Assembly (NCBI GenBank): GCA_031411235.1
Contig: JANOAR010000230.1
Location: forward strand, 1-39,121
Origin: JANOAR01 sp031411235
GTDB taxonomy: Bacteria; Verrucomicrobiota; Verrucomicrobiia; Verrucomicrobiales; Verrucomicrobiaceae
DNA length: 39,121 bases
Direction: 5' to 3'
Position numbers and translations under genes: made by a program. The first letter of the stretch is position 1. The number at the start of each line of letters is the position of its first letter. Positions 1 to 8,241 of the stretch are shown here, one piece after another. The notes beneath the pieces were generated by a model, which was not told the DNA's origin, did no database searches, and worked only from the letters and a program-made list of their open reading frames with translations.

Positions 1-82
1 GTGGGAGGCTTTAGCCGATTTGTCCTGGCCGCTCATCGCTGTAGTCTTGGCATATATGGGCTACGTTTTTGCCAAAGCATGA
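1..82 (+). CDS. 3' end of a possible small membrane protein (partial)
   Basis: Reading from base 2, 26 codons run to a TGA at 80-82 and give a hydrophobic C-terminus (PLIAVVLAYMGYVFAKA) typical of a final transmembrane helix with a short basic cytoplasmic tail. The start lies outside the window. No family can be named from so short a piece. It may be spurious: only composition supports it. The 138 bases that follow, up to the end of the next gene, show nothing I can assign. Confidence 0.35.
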   Translation, partial: WEALADLSWPLIAVVLAYMGYVFAKA

Positions 83-220
83 TGCGCGGTAGTATAAGCG
101 GGAGCTTTCATCGCTACATCCCTCGCTTGCCGTAATCCGAAAGGCTTCGCCAATCCTGCAAAGCACAGGCTGCTACCTTGGCGTGTTGGCAACAGAGCTA
201 CGGTTATCTAGCCACCCGTC

Positions 221-1780
221 TCAGTCCCTAAAAAAAGGAAACTGCAGGAGCTCGATCAAGCGCCACGAAATCGCCGCCACCAGCAGCCACTGCGCGGCGT
301 GGTAGCTCCTCGCGATCCATTTCGACCCATGCCTGCGGCGGACACGGCGCAGCAGGCTTTCGCTTGCCCATATCAGACTCAGCACCAGCGGTGCGTAGAG
401 CGAGAGCATGAAGCGATCCCCCCGCCCGATCGGTGTGTACCAGCCGTAGGCAAGCGCGTAGCCCACCACGGCCCCGAGGACAAAGAGCACACTTGTCACG
501 GTCTCCGAGTGCAGGGATTGCACCGCATTCGTCGCCCGCGCTGTCCCCAGCCATAACGAGGCCGCCAGCCCTGCGAATATCGCCGCCACCGCGCCCAGAT
601 ACACACCCCGCAGCTCCAGCACACCCTTCCAGGGCTTTGGGTTTTTCTTGCTGCGCGGCGTCATGCCAGGTGCTAGCAACTCCATCACCTTCGACTTCGT
701 CCCCTCCACCAGTCGCGTCTTCATCTGCTCGCCCGAGTGCGTCGCGACATACGTCGAGAAGCTAGGGCGCTCGGCTTTCGGCACCGCCTCCAGCGTTGCC
801 TTGTTGCCATGCTCGTTCATCCATTTGAAGGCATCCTCATACTTATCAAACCACATCCAGTAGCCCGGATAGCTGTGGAAAGGACTGCCAAACACCCGTG
901 CCGACTCCGACAGCATCGGCCCTGCCGCCATCAAAAAACAGAAGCCCAGCATGAACAGCGCCAGCCAGTGATTGCGCCGAAGCCACATCGTTGTGCCCCC
1001 CGCAGAGGGCAGCCTGCCACCCTCGCCAGCCCGTCGCAGCCACGTCTCCGCCACCCAGCCCCAGGCCCAGCGAGCCATACTCACGGCTACAAAAACCAGC
1101 AGCAGCGGCAGCACCGAGCCCTTGGCCAAAAAAGCCAAGCCACCGCATGCTCCCACGAGGCCGTAAAGCCACAGCGAATTCCGATGCAACGCACACACAC
1201 AGAGCACCCAAGTGATGGCAAACAGCACAAAGAAAATCGGCTCCGGCTGGAAGTAAACCGAGCGCGGCAGCAGTGCCCCAAAGCCCACCAGCAGCACCAC
1301 ATTTAAACTAGCCGCCACGCTGAAAATCCGCGAACACGCCACTCCCAGCACCACCAGCGCAGCACACGTCCAGAACACATGAAACAGCCTACCGCGCTCG
1401 AACAAAGCCCGATCCTGCATCGACACCTCCGCATCGCCCGAGATGACATGATCCTCGTCCACCAACCACGCCGCGACCCACGGCCATAGCGGGCTCACCA
1501 CCCCCTCTGTGCGATGGGGGAACCAGTTTTTTATCGGCTCAGACACCCCCTTGCTGAAGTCCAGCGTCAGATCCTCATGCGTCTGCACCGCCAGCTTCAT
1601 ATTATACTTTTGATCCGCGCCCAGGATGTCCTTGTCCGAATGATTCGTCTGCTCAATCAACAGATGGCCCACATAAAGATAAGCCGAGCAGATGGCCACC
1701 AGCGCCGTCGCCAGCACCAGCCAACGCCCTGCGCGTAGCCACCACTTGCCCAGAGAAATAGAAGTCGGAGAACCCAGCAT
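221..1780 (-). CDS. Multi-pass membrane protein, GT-C glycosyltransferase-like
   Basis: The 519-residue product has an N-terminal transmembrane segment at about residues 19-40, a large first external loop, and roughly nine further hydrophobic segments. This is the layout of GT-C enzymes (ArnT/PMT and related lipid-phosphate-sugar transferases). The first loop carries an acidic NHSDKD motif, where GT-C enzymes place catalytic or metal-binding acids, followed by a PHRTEG...PLWPW segment. I infer transfer of a sugar from a polyprenyl-phosphate donor on the outer face of the membrane, but the acceptor is unknown. The frame is open further upstream to a TTG at 1817-1819; I prefer the ATG at 1780 because it begins just before the first membrane segment. 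It is divergent from the DUF6807 gene across 110 bases. Assignment to the GT-C fold rests on topology, not on a diagnostic motif. Confidence 0.6.
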   Translation of the reverse strand: MLGSPTSISLGKWWLRAGRWLVLATALVAICSAYLYVGHLLIEQTNHSDKDILGADQKYNMKLAVQTHEDLTLDFSKGVSEPIKNWFPHRTEGVVSPLWPWVAAWLVDEDHVISGDAEVSMQDRALFERGRLFHVFWTCAALVVLGVACSRIFSVAASLNVVLLVGFGALLPRSVYFQPEPIFFVLFAITWVLCVCALHRNSLWLYGLVGACGGLAFLAKGSVLPLLLVFVAVSMARWAWGWVAETWLRRAGEGGRLPSAGGTTMWLRRNHWLALFMLGFCFLMAAGPMLSESARVFGSPFHSYPGYWMWFDKYEDAFKWMNEHGNKATLEAVPKAERPSFSTYVATHSGEQMKTRLVEGTKSKVMELLAPGMTPRSKKNPKPWKGVLELRGVYLGAVAAIFAGLAASLWLGTARATNAVQSLHSETVTSVLFVLGAVVGYALAYGWYTPIGRGDRFMLSLYAPLVLSLIWASESLLRRVRRRHGSKWIARSYHAAQWLLVAAISWRLIELLQFPFFRD

Positions 1781-1890
1781 GAAGTCCCAAGTCTTGCCCG
1801 CCGGGCGAGCCCTACGCAACTGCGAATGAGCGCCTCATCGGTCGCATAGCGCATGATCAATTCGCCAGCGCACGCACGTTTGCTCGGCCT

Positions 1891-2871
1891 ATGCGTGCGC
1901 TCTTCCTCGGCCTCATCACCACGGCAAACCTCATCGTCGCCCAAGACAAACCCGTGCCGCTGGTGCAGGCAGTTCCGTTACCACACCACATCACCGCCTT
2001 CCGCAATGACCACGGGCAAGACTTCACCGCTGCCCACTATGACCCCGCCGACATGCGGCCTTTTTGGTATCCCATCATGGCTTCCAAAGGCATCAGCCTC
2101 GTCCGCATGGGGCACCCGCATGATCCTCTGACGCACAGCCATCACAACGGCGTCTGGATCAGTCACAACAAAGTCAATGGCCTCGACTTCTGGGGCGACC
2201 ACACCAAGCCCGAGGTGCAGGGCCGCATCATCAACATTGCGATCCCCCGCGAGGCCTACACGGATAGTGATGAAGGCGCGACCATGCAGATGATCAACCA
2301 CTGGGTGAAGGCTGCCGACAACAGCGTACAACTCATCGAAACGCGCCGCTGCGAGGTGCGACCACTCAATGGATTCAAGAGCTGGCTACTCATCATCGAC
2401 CTCGAATTCACCACACCAGCGGGCAAGACCGCCACCTTCGCGCCCACTTACTTCGGCCTCGTCGGCGTGCGCGTGGCAAAGAGCATCGGTGTGCTCGACG
2501 GGGGTGGTCGCGTGCTCAACTCTGAAGGCCAGCTCAATGAAGAAGGCACCTTCCGCAAGCCCGCGCGATGGTGCGATTACAGTGGCCGCATCACCAACGA
2601 CCAGGATGGCTTCGCGGGTATCACGCTGATGAATCACCCCAGCAATCCGCAGAACCCCACGCCCTTCCATGTGCGCAATGACGGCTGGATGTGCGCCTGC
2701 CTCACCTCTGAGGACCCGCCGCTCTCCATTGAAGTGAGTGCCGAAAAAAAGCTGCGAGTGAAATACGCGCTCTGGGTGCATGACGGCGTGACGACGCAGG
2801 CGCAAAGCGAAGCCATCTGGCAAACGTTTGCCGCCATGCCACAAGCCGATCTCGTACTGGGGAAAAAGTAG
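1891..2871 (+). CDS. Secreted DUF6807 (PmoA-like) family protein
   Basis: The product is 326 residues with a short signal peptide (MRALFLGLITTANLIVAQ, cleavage about residue 18). The body matches the DUF6807 family, often auto-annotated as PmoA-like, by its FWYPI...G, HPHDPLTHSHHNGVWIS and GLDFWGD segments near residues 52-95. This family is abundant in Planctomycetota and Verrucomicrobiota, where it usually sits among carbohydrate-degradation genes; no enzymatic reaction is established for it. The name PmoA is misleading, since it has nothing to do with the membrane subunit of methane monooxygenase. The clustered His residues could bind metal or sugar, which is inference. The gene is followed after 71 bases by the glycosyltransferase pair on the same strand. 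Confidence 0.8.
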   Translation: MRALFLGLITTANLIVAQDKPVPLVQAVPLPHHITAFRNDHGQDFTAAHYDPADMRPFWYPIMASKGISLVRMGHPHDPLTHSHHNGVWISHNKVNGLDFWGDHTKPEVQGRIINIAIPREAYTDSDEGATMQMINHWVKAADNSVQLIETRRCEVRPLNGFKSWLLIIDLEFTTPAGKTATFAPTYFGLVGVRVAKSIGVLDGGGRVLNSEGQLNEEGTFRKPARWCDYSGRITNDQDGFAGITLMNHPSNPQNPTPFHVRNDGWMCACLTSEDPPLSIEVSAEKKLRVKYALWVHDGVTTQAQSEAIWQTFAAMPQADLVLGKK

Positions 2872-2942
2872 GAGCTTGGATATTTGCAGGCCACCATCTC
2901 CTGCATTGCCCACGGCGATCATCTCGCCATCATGGCCGCCCC

Positions 2943-4844
2943 ATGTCAGCGAAGCCACGTATCGCCTACCTTTTCTCTCGTTATCCCGTCGTCTCGCAGA
3001 CCTTCTGCGACTCGGAGATGCTGGCGTTGCAGAGCATGGGCTTCGAGCTGGAGATTGGTTCTTTAAACCGTCCGCCCAACTCCTTTCGGCATGAGCGGCT
3101 GGATCGCCTCGCCGCCGAGATTCACTACCCGCCGCCGCCCGATGTGCTCGATGCGCTGGCCAAAGACCCCGAGTTTAAAACGAAGCTCGGGCCGCTAGTC
3201 GCTGACCACAGCGAGCGCTACGGCACAGGCTACAAGCCCGCCACGCGAGCGCGGAATGCGTGGTATTTCGCCAAGCTCTTCCGCCGCCTCGGCGTGCAGC
3301 ATGTGCATGTTCACTTCGCCAATCGCGCCACGCACACCGCGCTGTTTTTGAAGAAGCTCGGCTTTCCCTTCAGCTTCACTGCGCACGCCCAGGACTTCAT
3401 GTTCGACCTCGGCAGCGATGAACTGCTGGCCGAGATGGCCCGAGAGGCCGAGTTCGTCGTCGCCGTCAGCGACTTCAGCAAAGGCCTGCTGCAAGAGCAG
3501 TGCCCGGACAGTGCCGACAAAATCGTGCGCATCTTTAATGGCATCGAAGTCGCCGACTTCAGCGCGGTGCCTGTTCGCCAGCGCACGCCGCTGCGTATCG
3601 TCAGCATCGGGCGGCTCATCGAGTTCAAAGGCTTCCAGCATCTCATCGGAGCGTGTGGCATCTTGAAAAAACAAGGCGTCGCCGTGGACTGCCGCATCAT
3701 CGGCGACGGCCCCATGCGCGAGGTGCTGGAGCAGCGCATCGCCGAGTGGGATGTGGCCGACACCGTGACGCTGCTCGGCGTGCGCTCTCAGGATGAAGTG
3801 AAGCGCGAGCTGCACGAGTGCGACCTCTTCGCCCTCGCCAGCATCTTCGACACGGTGGGCGCGTCGGACATCCTGCCCACCGTTATCACCGAGGCGATGG
3901 CCAGCCATCTGCCCGTCGTCAGCACACTCGTCACTGGCATTCCCGAAATGGTCGCGCATGGCGAGACAGGGCTGCTGGTGGAGCCCACGGATGAGCCCGC
4001 CCTGGCTGCCGCAATCGCTGAGCTTGCCGCAGATCCCAGTGCTCGCCGTCGCATGGGCGCGGCGGGCCGACTGCGGGCCGAGCAGTTGTTTACCTTTCCT
4101 GAAACCGCCGGCGTGCTCGGGCAGATGTTTATCGAGCGCTTCAGCAGCACCCAGCTCGCAGGCTCGCAGCGTCTCGCCACGCCCATCGTTTATCTTGTCC
4201 ACAAGTGGCGCGGCGAAGCGCTGCTGGCCGAGGCACCGCAGATCGCCGATGGCGTGCGCTGGATCGCCGAGAACGCCACTTGGCCCGAAGATGGCGGCGA
4301 CAAGCACACGCTCGAACAACTCGAAACTCTGCCCGACGCCAGCGTTGTCGAGAGCATCTGGCTGCGCCGCGCCGCCGAGCGCGGCAAGCTTGAAATCCTG
4401 CGTGGCAAGATGAGCGACGCCATGGACAGCACGCAGTTTTACCAGAGCGCCCGCCACGCGATCTACCTCGCGGATGTGCTCGCCAAGCGCGGCACCAAAC
4501 TCATCCACGCGCATCGCAGCGATGCCGTCATCACCGTGTGGCTGTTGAAGCAATTGATGCCAAGTTTGCACATCACCGCCGCCGTGGAAGAGAACCCCGC
4601 GATCCCCAGAAGCTGGCTGATGCGCCTGCTGCCCGCCTTTGATCGCCTGAGCATCTCGGACGCGAAATTGAACGAACAGCTTGCGACCAAACACCCCGAC
4701 GTGCTGAAGCTGCAAGCTGCCATCCAGCGCAGCGAGTTGCGCATCGGCCCGATCAAACTGAAGACGCGTAAAGCCGCCGCCGTGGTGGATCGCCGCGCGG
4801 TGGAACAAGAATGGCTGCGTATCTTGAAAACTCTCCTCGCATGA
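2943..4844 (+). CDS. Glycosyltransferase family 4 with an extra C-terminal domain
   Basis: The product is 633 residues. Residues 1-400 form a complete GT-B/GT4 enzyme: an N-terminal Rossmann half with FSRYPVVSQTF (11-21) and HVHVHFANRA (120-129), and a C-terminal half with SIGRLIEFKGFQ (221-232), GDGP (254-257) and the donor-binding PTVITEAMA...GIPE segment (312-335). It resembles WcaL-like transferases of exopolysaccharide and lipopolysaccharide assembly. Residues 410-633 are unusual for the family. They contain a second, degraded copy of the N-terminal half: AIYLADVLAKRGTKLIHAHRSDA (split over 507-529) lines up with residues 107-130. The stop overlaps the start of the following GT2 gene (ATGA), so the two are probably translated as a coupled pair. 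Donor and acceptor sugars cannot be deduced. Confidence 0.88.
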   Translation: MSAKPRIAYLFSRYPVVSQTFCDSEMLALQSMGFELEIGSLNRPPNSFRHERLDRLAAEIHYPPPPDVLDALAKDPEFKTKLGPLVADHSERYGTGYKPATRARNAWYFAKLFRRLGVQHVHVHFANRATHTALFLKKLGFPFSFTAHAQDFMFDLGSDELLAEMAREAEFVVAVSDFSKGLLQEQCPDSADKIVRIFNGIEVADFSAVPVRQRTPLRIVSIGRLIEFKGFQHLIGACGILKKQGVAVDCRIIGDGPMREVLEQRIAEWDVADTVTLLGVRSQDEVKRELHECDLFALASIFDTVGASDILPTVITEAMASHLPVVSTLVTGIPEMVAHGETGLLVEPTDEPALAAAIAELAADPSARRRMGAAGRLRAEQLFTFPETAGVLGQMFIERFSSTQLAGSQRLATPIVYLVHKWRGEALLAEAPQIADGVRWIAENATWPEDGGDKHTLEQLETLPDASVVESIWLRRAAERGKLEILRGKMSDAMDSTQFYQSARHAIYLADVLAKRGTKLIHAHRSDAVITVWLLKQLMPSLHITAAVEENPAIPRSWLMRLLPAFDRLSISDAKLNEQLATKHPDVLKLQAAIQRSELRIGPIKLKTRKAAAVVDRRAVEQEWLRILKTLLA

Positions 4845-6103
4845 CCCCACGCATCGCCGTCATCATCCCCGTTTATAACCACGCCAAATTTGTTGGTGTG
4901 GCCATTGATGCTGTTCTCTCACAGACGCGCAAAGCTGACCGCATTCTCGTCATCGACGATGGCTCTAAGGACGACTCGCTCGCCGTTTGCCAAGCCTATG
5001 CCGACCGTGGTGTGCAGGCCCGTGGGCGCGAGAATCAAGGGGCACACAACACCATCAACGAACTCGTGCGCTGGGCTGCCGATGAAGGTTGCGACTGGGT
5101 GAATATCCTCAACTCCGACGATTGTTTTCTGCCGCGCAAGCTCGAAGCCTGCGAGGCCTTCGCGCTCGCGAATCCGACCAAACAAGTCATCAGCGGCAGG
5201 CTCGAAGTCATCGACGAAGACGGCAAAATCATGCCGCCCGATGTGAAGCGTGCGCGCTGGTTTTACGGTGCGCAGTCGCTTACCGAAGCCGATACGAGCA
5301 ACGTCGCTGAGTTGCTGGGCAAGGCCAACTTCATCGCCACGACGAGCAATGTGTTTGCCCGCACCGACTACTTGCTGGCCAATCCGTTTCGCCCGTACCG
5401 CTTCAACCACGATTACTTCTTCCTCGCGGGTGCGGCTTGGCGCGACCTCATCGGCATCGTGCCCGAGGTGCTGATGCAGTACCGTGTGCATGGCAACAAC
5501 ACCATCGCCACCAAGCCCGAGCCGCTGATCCGCGAGATGCTGCGGATGCACCTCGATCTCTTCCATCACTACGCTGCCGAGCTGCGCGAAAACGAAGGCA
5601 TGAGGCAGCGCTTCGCCGACTACTGCCGCTCGCTGTGGGACAGTATATCCTCCTTCCATGCAGGCATGTTTCATGTCGCCATGGCACAGCTCGCTGCCGA
5701 GGTGCCGCACGAAAAACTGGAGGCCCTAGCCTACTCATTGCAGGGCACGGAGTTCGACACCAGTCCCAATCGTGGCCTCGCCGGAGCCTACGATGGCACC
5801 GCGCCGCTGAGCGCCGGAATGCTGAGTCACAAGCTCGATACTCTGCGCGATGAACGCACCAAATGGAGCGTCGAGCGCGATGCCTGGGGCGAGCTGCTGC
5901 GCATGAAACAACTGCTGCACGAGAGCCGCTGGGTGGCTCTGGGTAACCTCTTTGGCCCTGGCAAAACGTTGCACAAAAACGAAGGCAAAGGCAGCCTCGA
6001 AAAGCTCGCCAAGCTGCGCGAAGCTTGCACTGCCTCGGGTTGGCTGAAGCTCGGTGCTGCGCTCGGCTCGCGTGCGGCAAAGGCGCTGCGGCAAGTCGGA
6101 TAA
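4841..6103 (+). CDS. Glycosyltransferase family 2
   Basis: The product has 420 residues from the ATG at 4841. The N-terminal 230 residues are a GT-A domain: RIAVIIPVYNHA (4-15), the nucleotide-binding DDGS (39-42) and the DxD-like NSDD of NILNSDDCF, with an HNTI segment and a later YRVHGNN segment typical of GT2 enzymes that build cell-surface polysaccharide. The remaining 190 residues are charged and helical, without a recognised domain. An upstream in-frame ATG at 4811 exists, but it lies inside the GT4 gene and would add 10 residues before the canonical strand-1 motif. The ATGA overlap at 4841 with the GT4 stop is the better start and suggests translational coupling. The two transferases probably act on the same glycan. 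Confidence 0.88.
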   Translation: MTPRIAVIIPVYNHAKFVGVAIDAVLSQTRKADRILVIDDGSKDDSLAVCQAYADRGVQARGRENQGAHNTINELVRWAADEGCDWVNILNSDDCFLPRKLEACEAFALANPTKQVISGRLEVIDEDGKIMPPDVKRARWFYGAQSLTEADTSNVAELLGKANFIATTSNVFARTDYLLANPFRPYRFNHDYFFLAGAAWRDLIGIVPEVLMQYRVHGNNTIATKPEPLIREMLRMHLDLFHHYAAELRENEGMRQRFADYCRSLWDSISSFHAGMFHVAMAQLAAEVPHEKLEALAYSLQGTEFDTSPNRGLAGAYDGTAPLSAGMLSHKLDTLRDERTKWSVERDAWGELLRMKQLLHESRWVALGNLFGPGKTLHKNEGKGSLEKLAKLREACTASGWLKLGAALGSRAAKALRQVG

Positions 6104-6115
6104 CGGCGCACTGCC

Positions 6116-6290
6116 TTACGCAGCCACCGCTTCATCGCTGGCTTTCGCTTCCCACTCAGCGGTCAACTTGGGCAGCTCGGCTTCGAGTTGATCATGCTCT
6201 TTTTGCAGTGCTGTGGCCTTCGCCGAGTCGCTCCAGATGGCGGGATTGTGCAGCATGGCGATGATCTCGGCGTTGCGCTTTTCTTTCGCC
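6116..6290 (-). pseudogene. Orphan 3' fragment of an ABC-F ATPase gene
   Basis: This stretch reproduces the last 58 codons, stop included, of the ABC-F gene at 9160-11013. By eye I count about 16 base differences over 175 (near 91 percent identity). In translation only two residues differ (Val to Ile and Thr to Ser in the PAxWSDxAKA segment). The frame is intact to the TAA at 6116-6118, but homology stops abruptly at about 6290. Upstream of that the reading frame meets a stop within 11 codons without a plausible start. It is therefore a remnant and not a gene. It lies 12 bases after the GT2 stop. The bases from 6291 to the response regulator at 6473 contain no gene. Confidence 0.85.
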
Positions 6291-6375
6291 GGGAACGGTT
6301 CGTCATCAAAGCGAGCATTTCACTTGTTGGGCTTCAGACAGTCGGACTAAATGGGGGTTCCTGTTGTCCGCATGG

Positions 6376-6397
6376 GCGGGTTATACCCCATACCCGC
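6376..6397. promoter_or_regulatory. Inverted repeat upstream of the response regulator
   Basis: GCGGGT at 6376-6381 pairs with ACCCGC at 6392-6397, and GGGTTATACCC (6378-6388) gives an overlapping shorter palindrome. The element ends 75 bases before the response regulator start, a suitable place for an operator. There is no U-tract, so it is not an intrinsic terminator. Function is a guess. Confidence 0.2.
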
Positions 6398-6472
6398 ACT
6401 CCCTCCACTGACGCATGATAGCGGAGGATGCGGGCGCTGACTGCAGCGTGTCCAATTCCCCCCCGAACGCTC

Positions 6473-6883
6473 ATGAATCCTATCACTGTCCTGCTGGCTG
6501 AAGATCACGAGATTGTCCGCGCGGGGCTGCGCACTATGTTGGGAGGCAGCACCGATTTCAAGGTCGTTGGTGAAGCCGAGAACGGTCTCCAGGCCGTGGC
6601 CATGGCCGCTCGTCTCTGCCCTGACGTGGTGGTCATGGACATCACCATGCCGTTGCTGGACGGCTTGGAGGCCACCCGTCAGATCCTTCAGAGCGCAGCC
6701 GCCACCAAGGTGCTCGTGCTCACTTCTCATGCTGACAGCCCCTTTATCGAGCAAGCCAGGGCGGTGGGTGCGGCGGGCTACCTGACCAAAGACACCGCCA
6801 TCGTGCTGGCTGATGCCATCCGTGCGATCTGCCAAGGCGTCCCGTTTTTCAGTCCTGGCAAGTCGCCACTTAAGATCTCTTGA
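6473..6883 (+). CDS. Single-domain response regulator (NarL/FixJ-type receiver)
   Basis: The product is 136 residues and consists only of a CheY-like receiver domain: acidic pocket E10/D11, phospho-acceptor D56 in VVVMDITMP, switch Thr84 in LVLTSH, and conserved Lys106 in GYLTKD. Its sequence style (LLAEDHEIVRAGLRTML at the start, GYLTKD near the end) is that of NarL/LuxR-class regulators. It stops at about the linker, just where the DNA-binding helix-turn-helix should begin. The ATG at 6473 was chosen because strand 1 begins immediately; the open frame upstream has no domain content. It converges with the histidine kinase gene, five bases away. I infer that the kinase phosphorylates it and that it works by protein contact, not by DNA binding. 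Confidence 0.85.
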   Translation: MNPITVLLAEDHEIVRAGLRTMLGGSTDFKVVGEAENGLQAVAMAARLCPDVVVMDITMPLLDGLEATRQILQSAAATKVLVLTSHADSPFIEQARAVGAAGYLTKDTAIVLADAIRAICQGVPFFSPGKSPLKIS

Positions 6884-6888
6884 GCCAG

Positions 6889-8241
6889 CTAGCTCGCTGG
6901 TGTCCCCGCACCAATGTCATAACGCAGCGGCAGCACCACGCGGAACGTCGAGCCTTTGCCGGGACTGGTCTCCAGTTCGAGGCTGGCATCCAGCAGTTCG
7001 CACAAGCGCTTCACGATGGAGAGACCGACGCCTTCGCCGGGCAGTTGACTGGCCGGGAGGGTCGTCGATTGAGCGGGCACGGTGGGCGCAGTGGGCTGGT
7101 CACCCGCCGTGCGGTCTGACGCGTGAATGTCTTCCACCGCGTGGGCGGTTTGCGTGGCTTCATAGAGCTGGCGTGCCAGCGGTGCGCCGGGGCCTGCGTC
7201 CAGTCCGGGACCGGTATCCTGCACGCAGAACATCCATTCCTGAGTGTCCTGGCTTTTGCCGACTCCCCAGATGACGGTGACACCGCCGCTCTGCGTGTAT
7301 TTCAGGGCGTTGAGCAGCAAGTTTTGCAGGATGCGCTGCACCTTGGCGCGATCACCATGCACTTGCAGCGAATCCGGCCCTGACATCTGCAAATACAAGC
7401 CGCGTGCCTGGGCCAGCGGCAGTGAGGTTTCGCAGAAATCGGTCAGCAGCACGCCCGCATCAAAGGCGGCGACCTTGCGGTGCTCCAGGCCGGCATCCAG
7501 CCGCGCCAGGCTCATCAGATCATTGAGCATGTCGTGCAGGGATGACACGCCCTTCTGCAACAGATGGGAGAATTCCTGCCGCTGCGGTTCGGATACCTCT
7601 CTGCCGTCCAGCACCGAACTCGCGACCGTCACCACGCTCATGCTGCCCTTCAGATCATGGGCGGCCTCGCGCCAAGCCGAGGCCCGCGCCCGGTCGAGAT
7701 CGCTCAGCGTGGTCAAGGCCTGCTCTAGCTCACGGACATGGCCGTTGGCCTCCGCCTGATGCAGCCGCCAGTATTGCGTGGCGCTATCGCTGATACCGTC
7801 CCAGCACAACTGCGCCCACGCCCGCCGTGCCGACGGCATGACCGCAGGCTCCAGCAGGGGATGCTCCATCGCATAAGTCTCCAGTTCCTCCATCACTGCC
7901 ATTTGCAGGTGGCCCCACTCCCGCGTCAGTTCGCGCAACTGGTAGCCTTGCTGCCAGCGCTGCAAACCGTGCTCGCTGACCTGGTCTTTTTCAGTCTGCT
8001 GCGCGCGGGTGCTTTCCTCCCCGGGCCAGGCGCGCAGCCGGAGGGCGAAGGCATCCAGCACACCGGGGATGTGGTCGTTGAACTGCACGCGCGTCAACGA
8101 GGAGGCGATGGTGAGTTCCACCGCGTTCTCCGTCGCTGTGCGCCAGTGTTGCAAGATGGCCTCACGCCGCTCGCCCAGGTGCGCCGCTAGCGTGCTTAAC
8201 TGGGCGCGAGTTTGCTTGGTCTTCATCATCTTCTCTAGCAT
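6889..8241 (-). CDS. Soluble sensor histidine kinase with RsbRD_N-like sensor domain
   Basis: The product is 450 residues with no membrane segment. Residues 18-165 form an all-helical sensor region with the hallmark EHGLQRWQQGYQLREL (90-105), matching the N-terminal domain of RsbRD-type proteins and the neighbouring gene product. Then follow a short coiled coil (165-190), the H-box with His195 (REAAHDLKGS), the N-box Asn311 (QNLLLNALKYT), the G1 box D342-TGPG and the G2 box GEGVGLSIVKRL (402-413). The ATP lid between G1 and G2 is long and rich in Ala, Thr and Pro. The start at 8241 overlaps the stop of the upstream gene by seven bases (ATGCTAG), pointing to coupled translation. Its likely partner is the convergent receiver protein. 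It probably senses a cytoplasmic signal, perhaps through the adjacent RsbRD_N protein. Confidence 0.85.
   Translation of the reverse strand: MLEKMMKTKQTRAQLSTLAAHLGERREAILQHWRTATENAVELTIASSLTRVQFNDHIPGVLDAFALRLRAWPGEESTRAQQTEKDQVSEHGLQRWQQGYQLRELTREWGHLQMAVMEELETYAMEHPLLEPAVMPSARRAWAQLCWDGISDSATQYWRLHQAEANGHVRELEQALTTLSDLDRARASAWREAAHDLKGSMSVVTVASSVLDGREVSEPQRQEFSHLLQKGVSSLHDMLNDLMSLARLDAGLEHRKVAAFDAGVLLTDFCETSLPLAQARGLYLQMSGPDSLQVHGDRAKVQRILQNLLLNALKYTQSGGVTVIWGVGKSQDTQEWMFCVQDTGPGLDAGPGAPLARQLYEATQTAHAVEDIHASDRTAGDQPTAPTVPAQSTTLPASQLPGEGVGLSIVKRLCELLDASLELETSPGKGSTFRVVLPLRYDIGAGTPAS

Noticed and set aside
3195..4850. 551-codon open frame on the - strand
   Set aside because: It is antisense to the GT4 gene, whose motifs are clear; no recognisable domain.
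6116..6290. Possible independent small gene
   Set aside because: It has no start codon in a suitable position and ends abruptly upstream; it is only the 3' end of an ABC-F gene.
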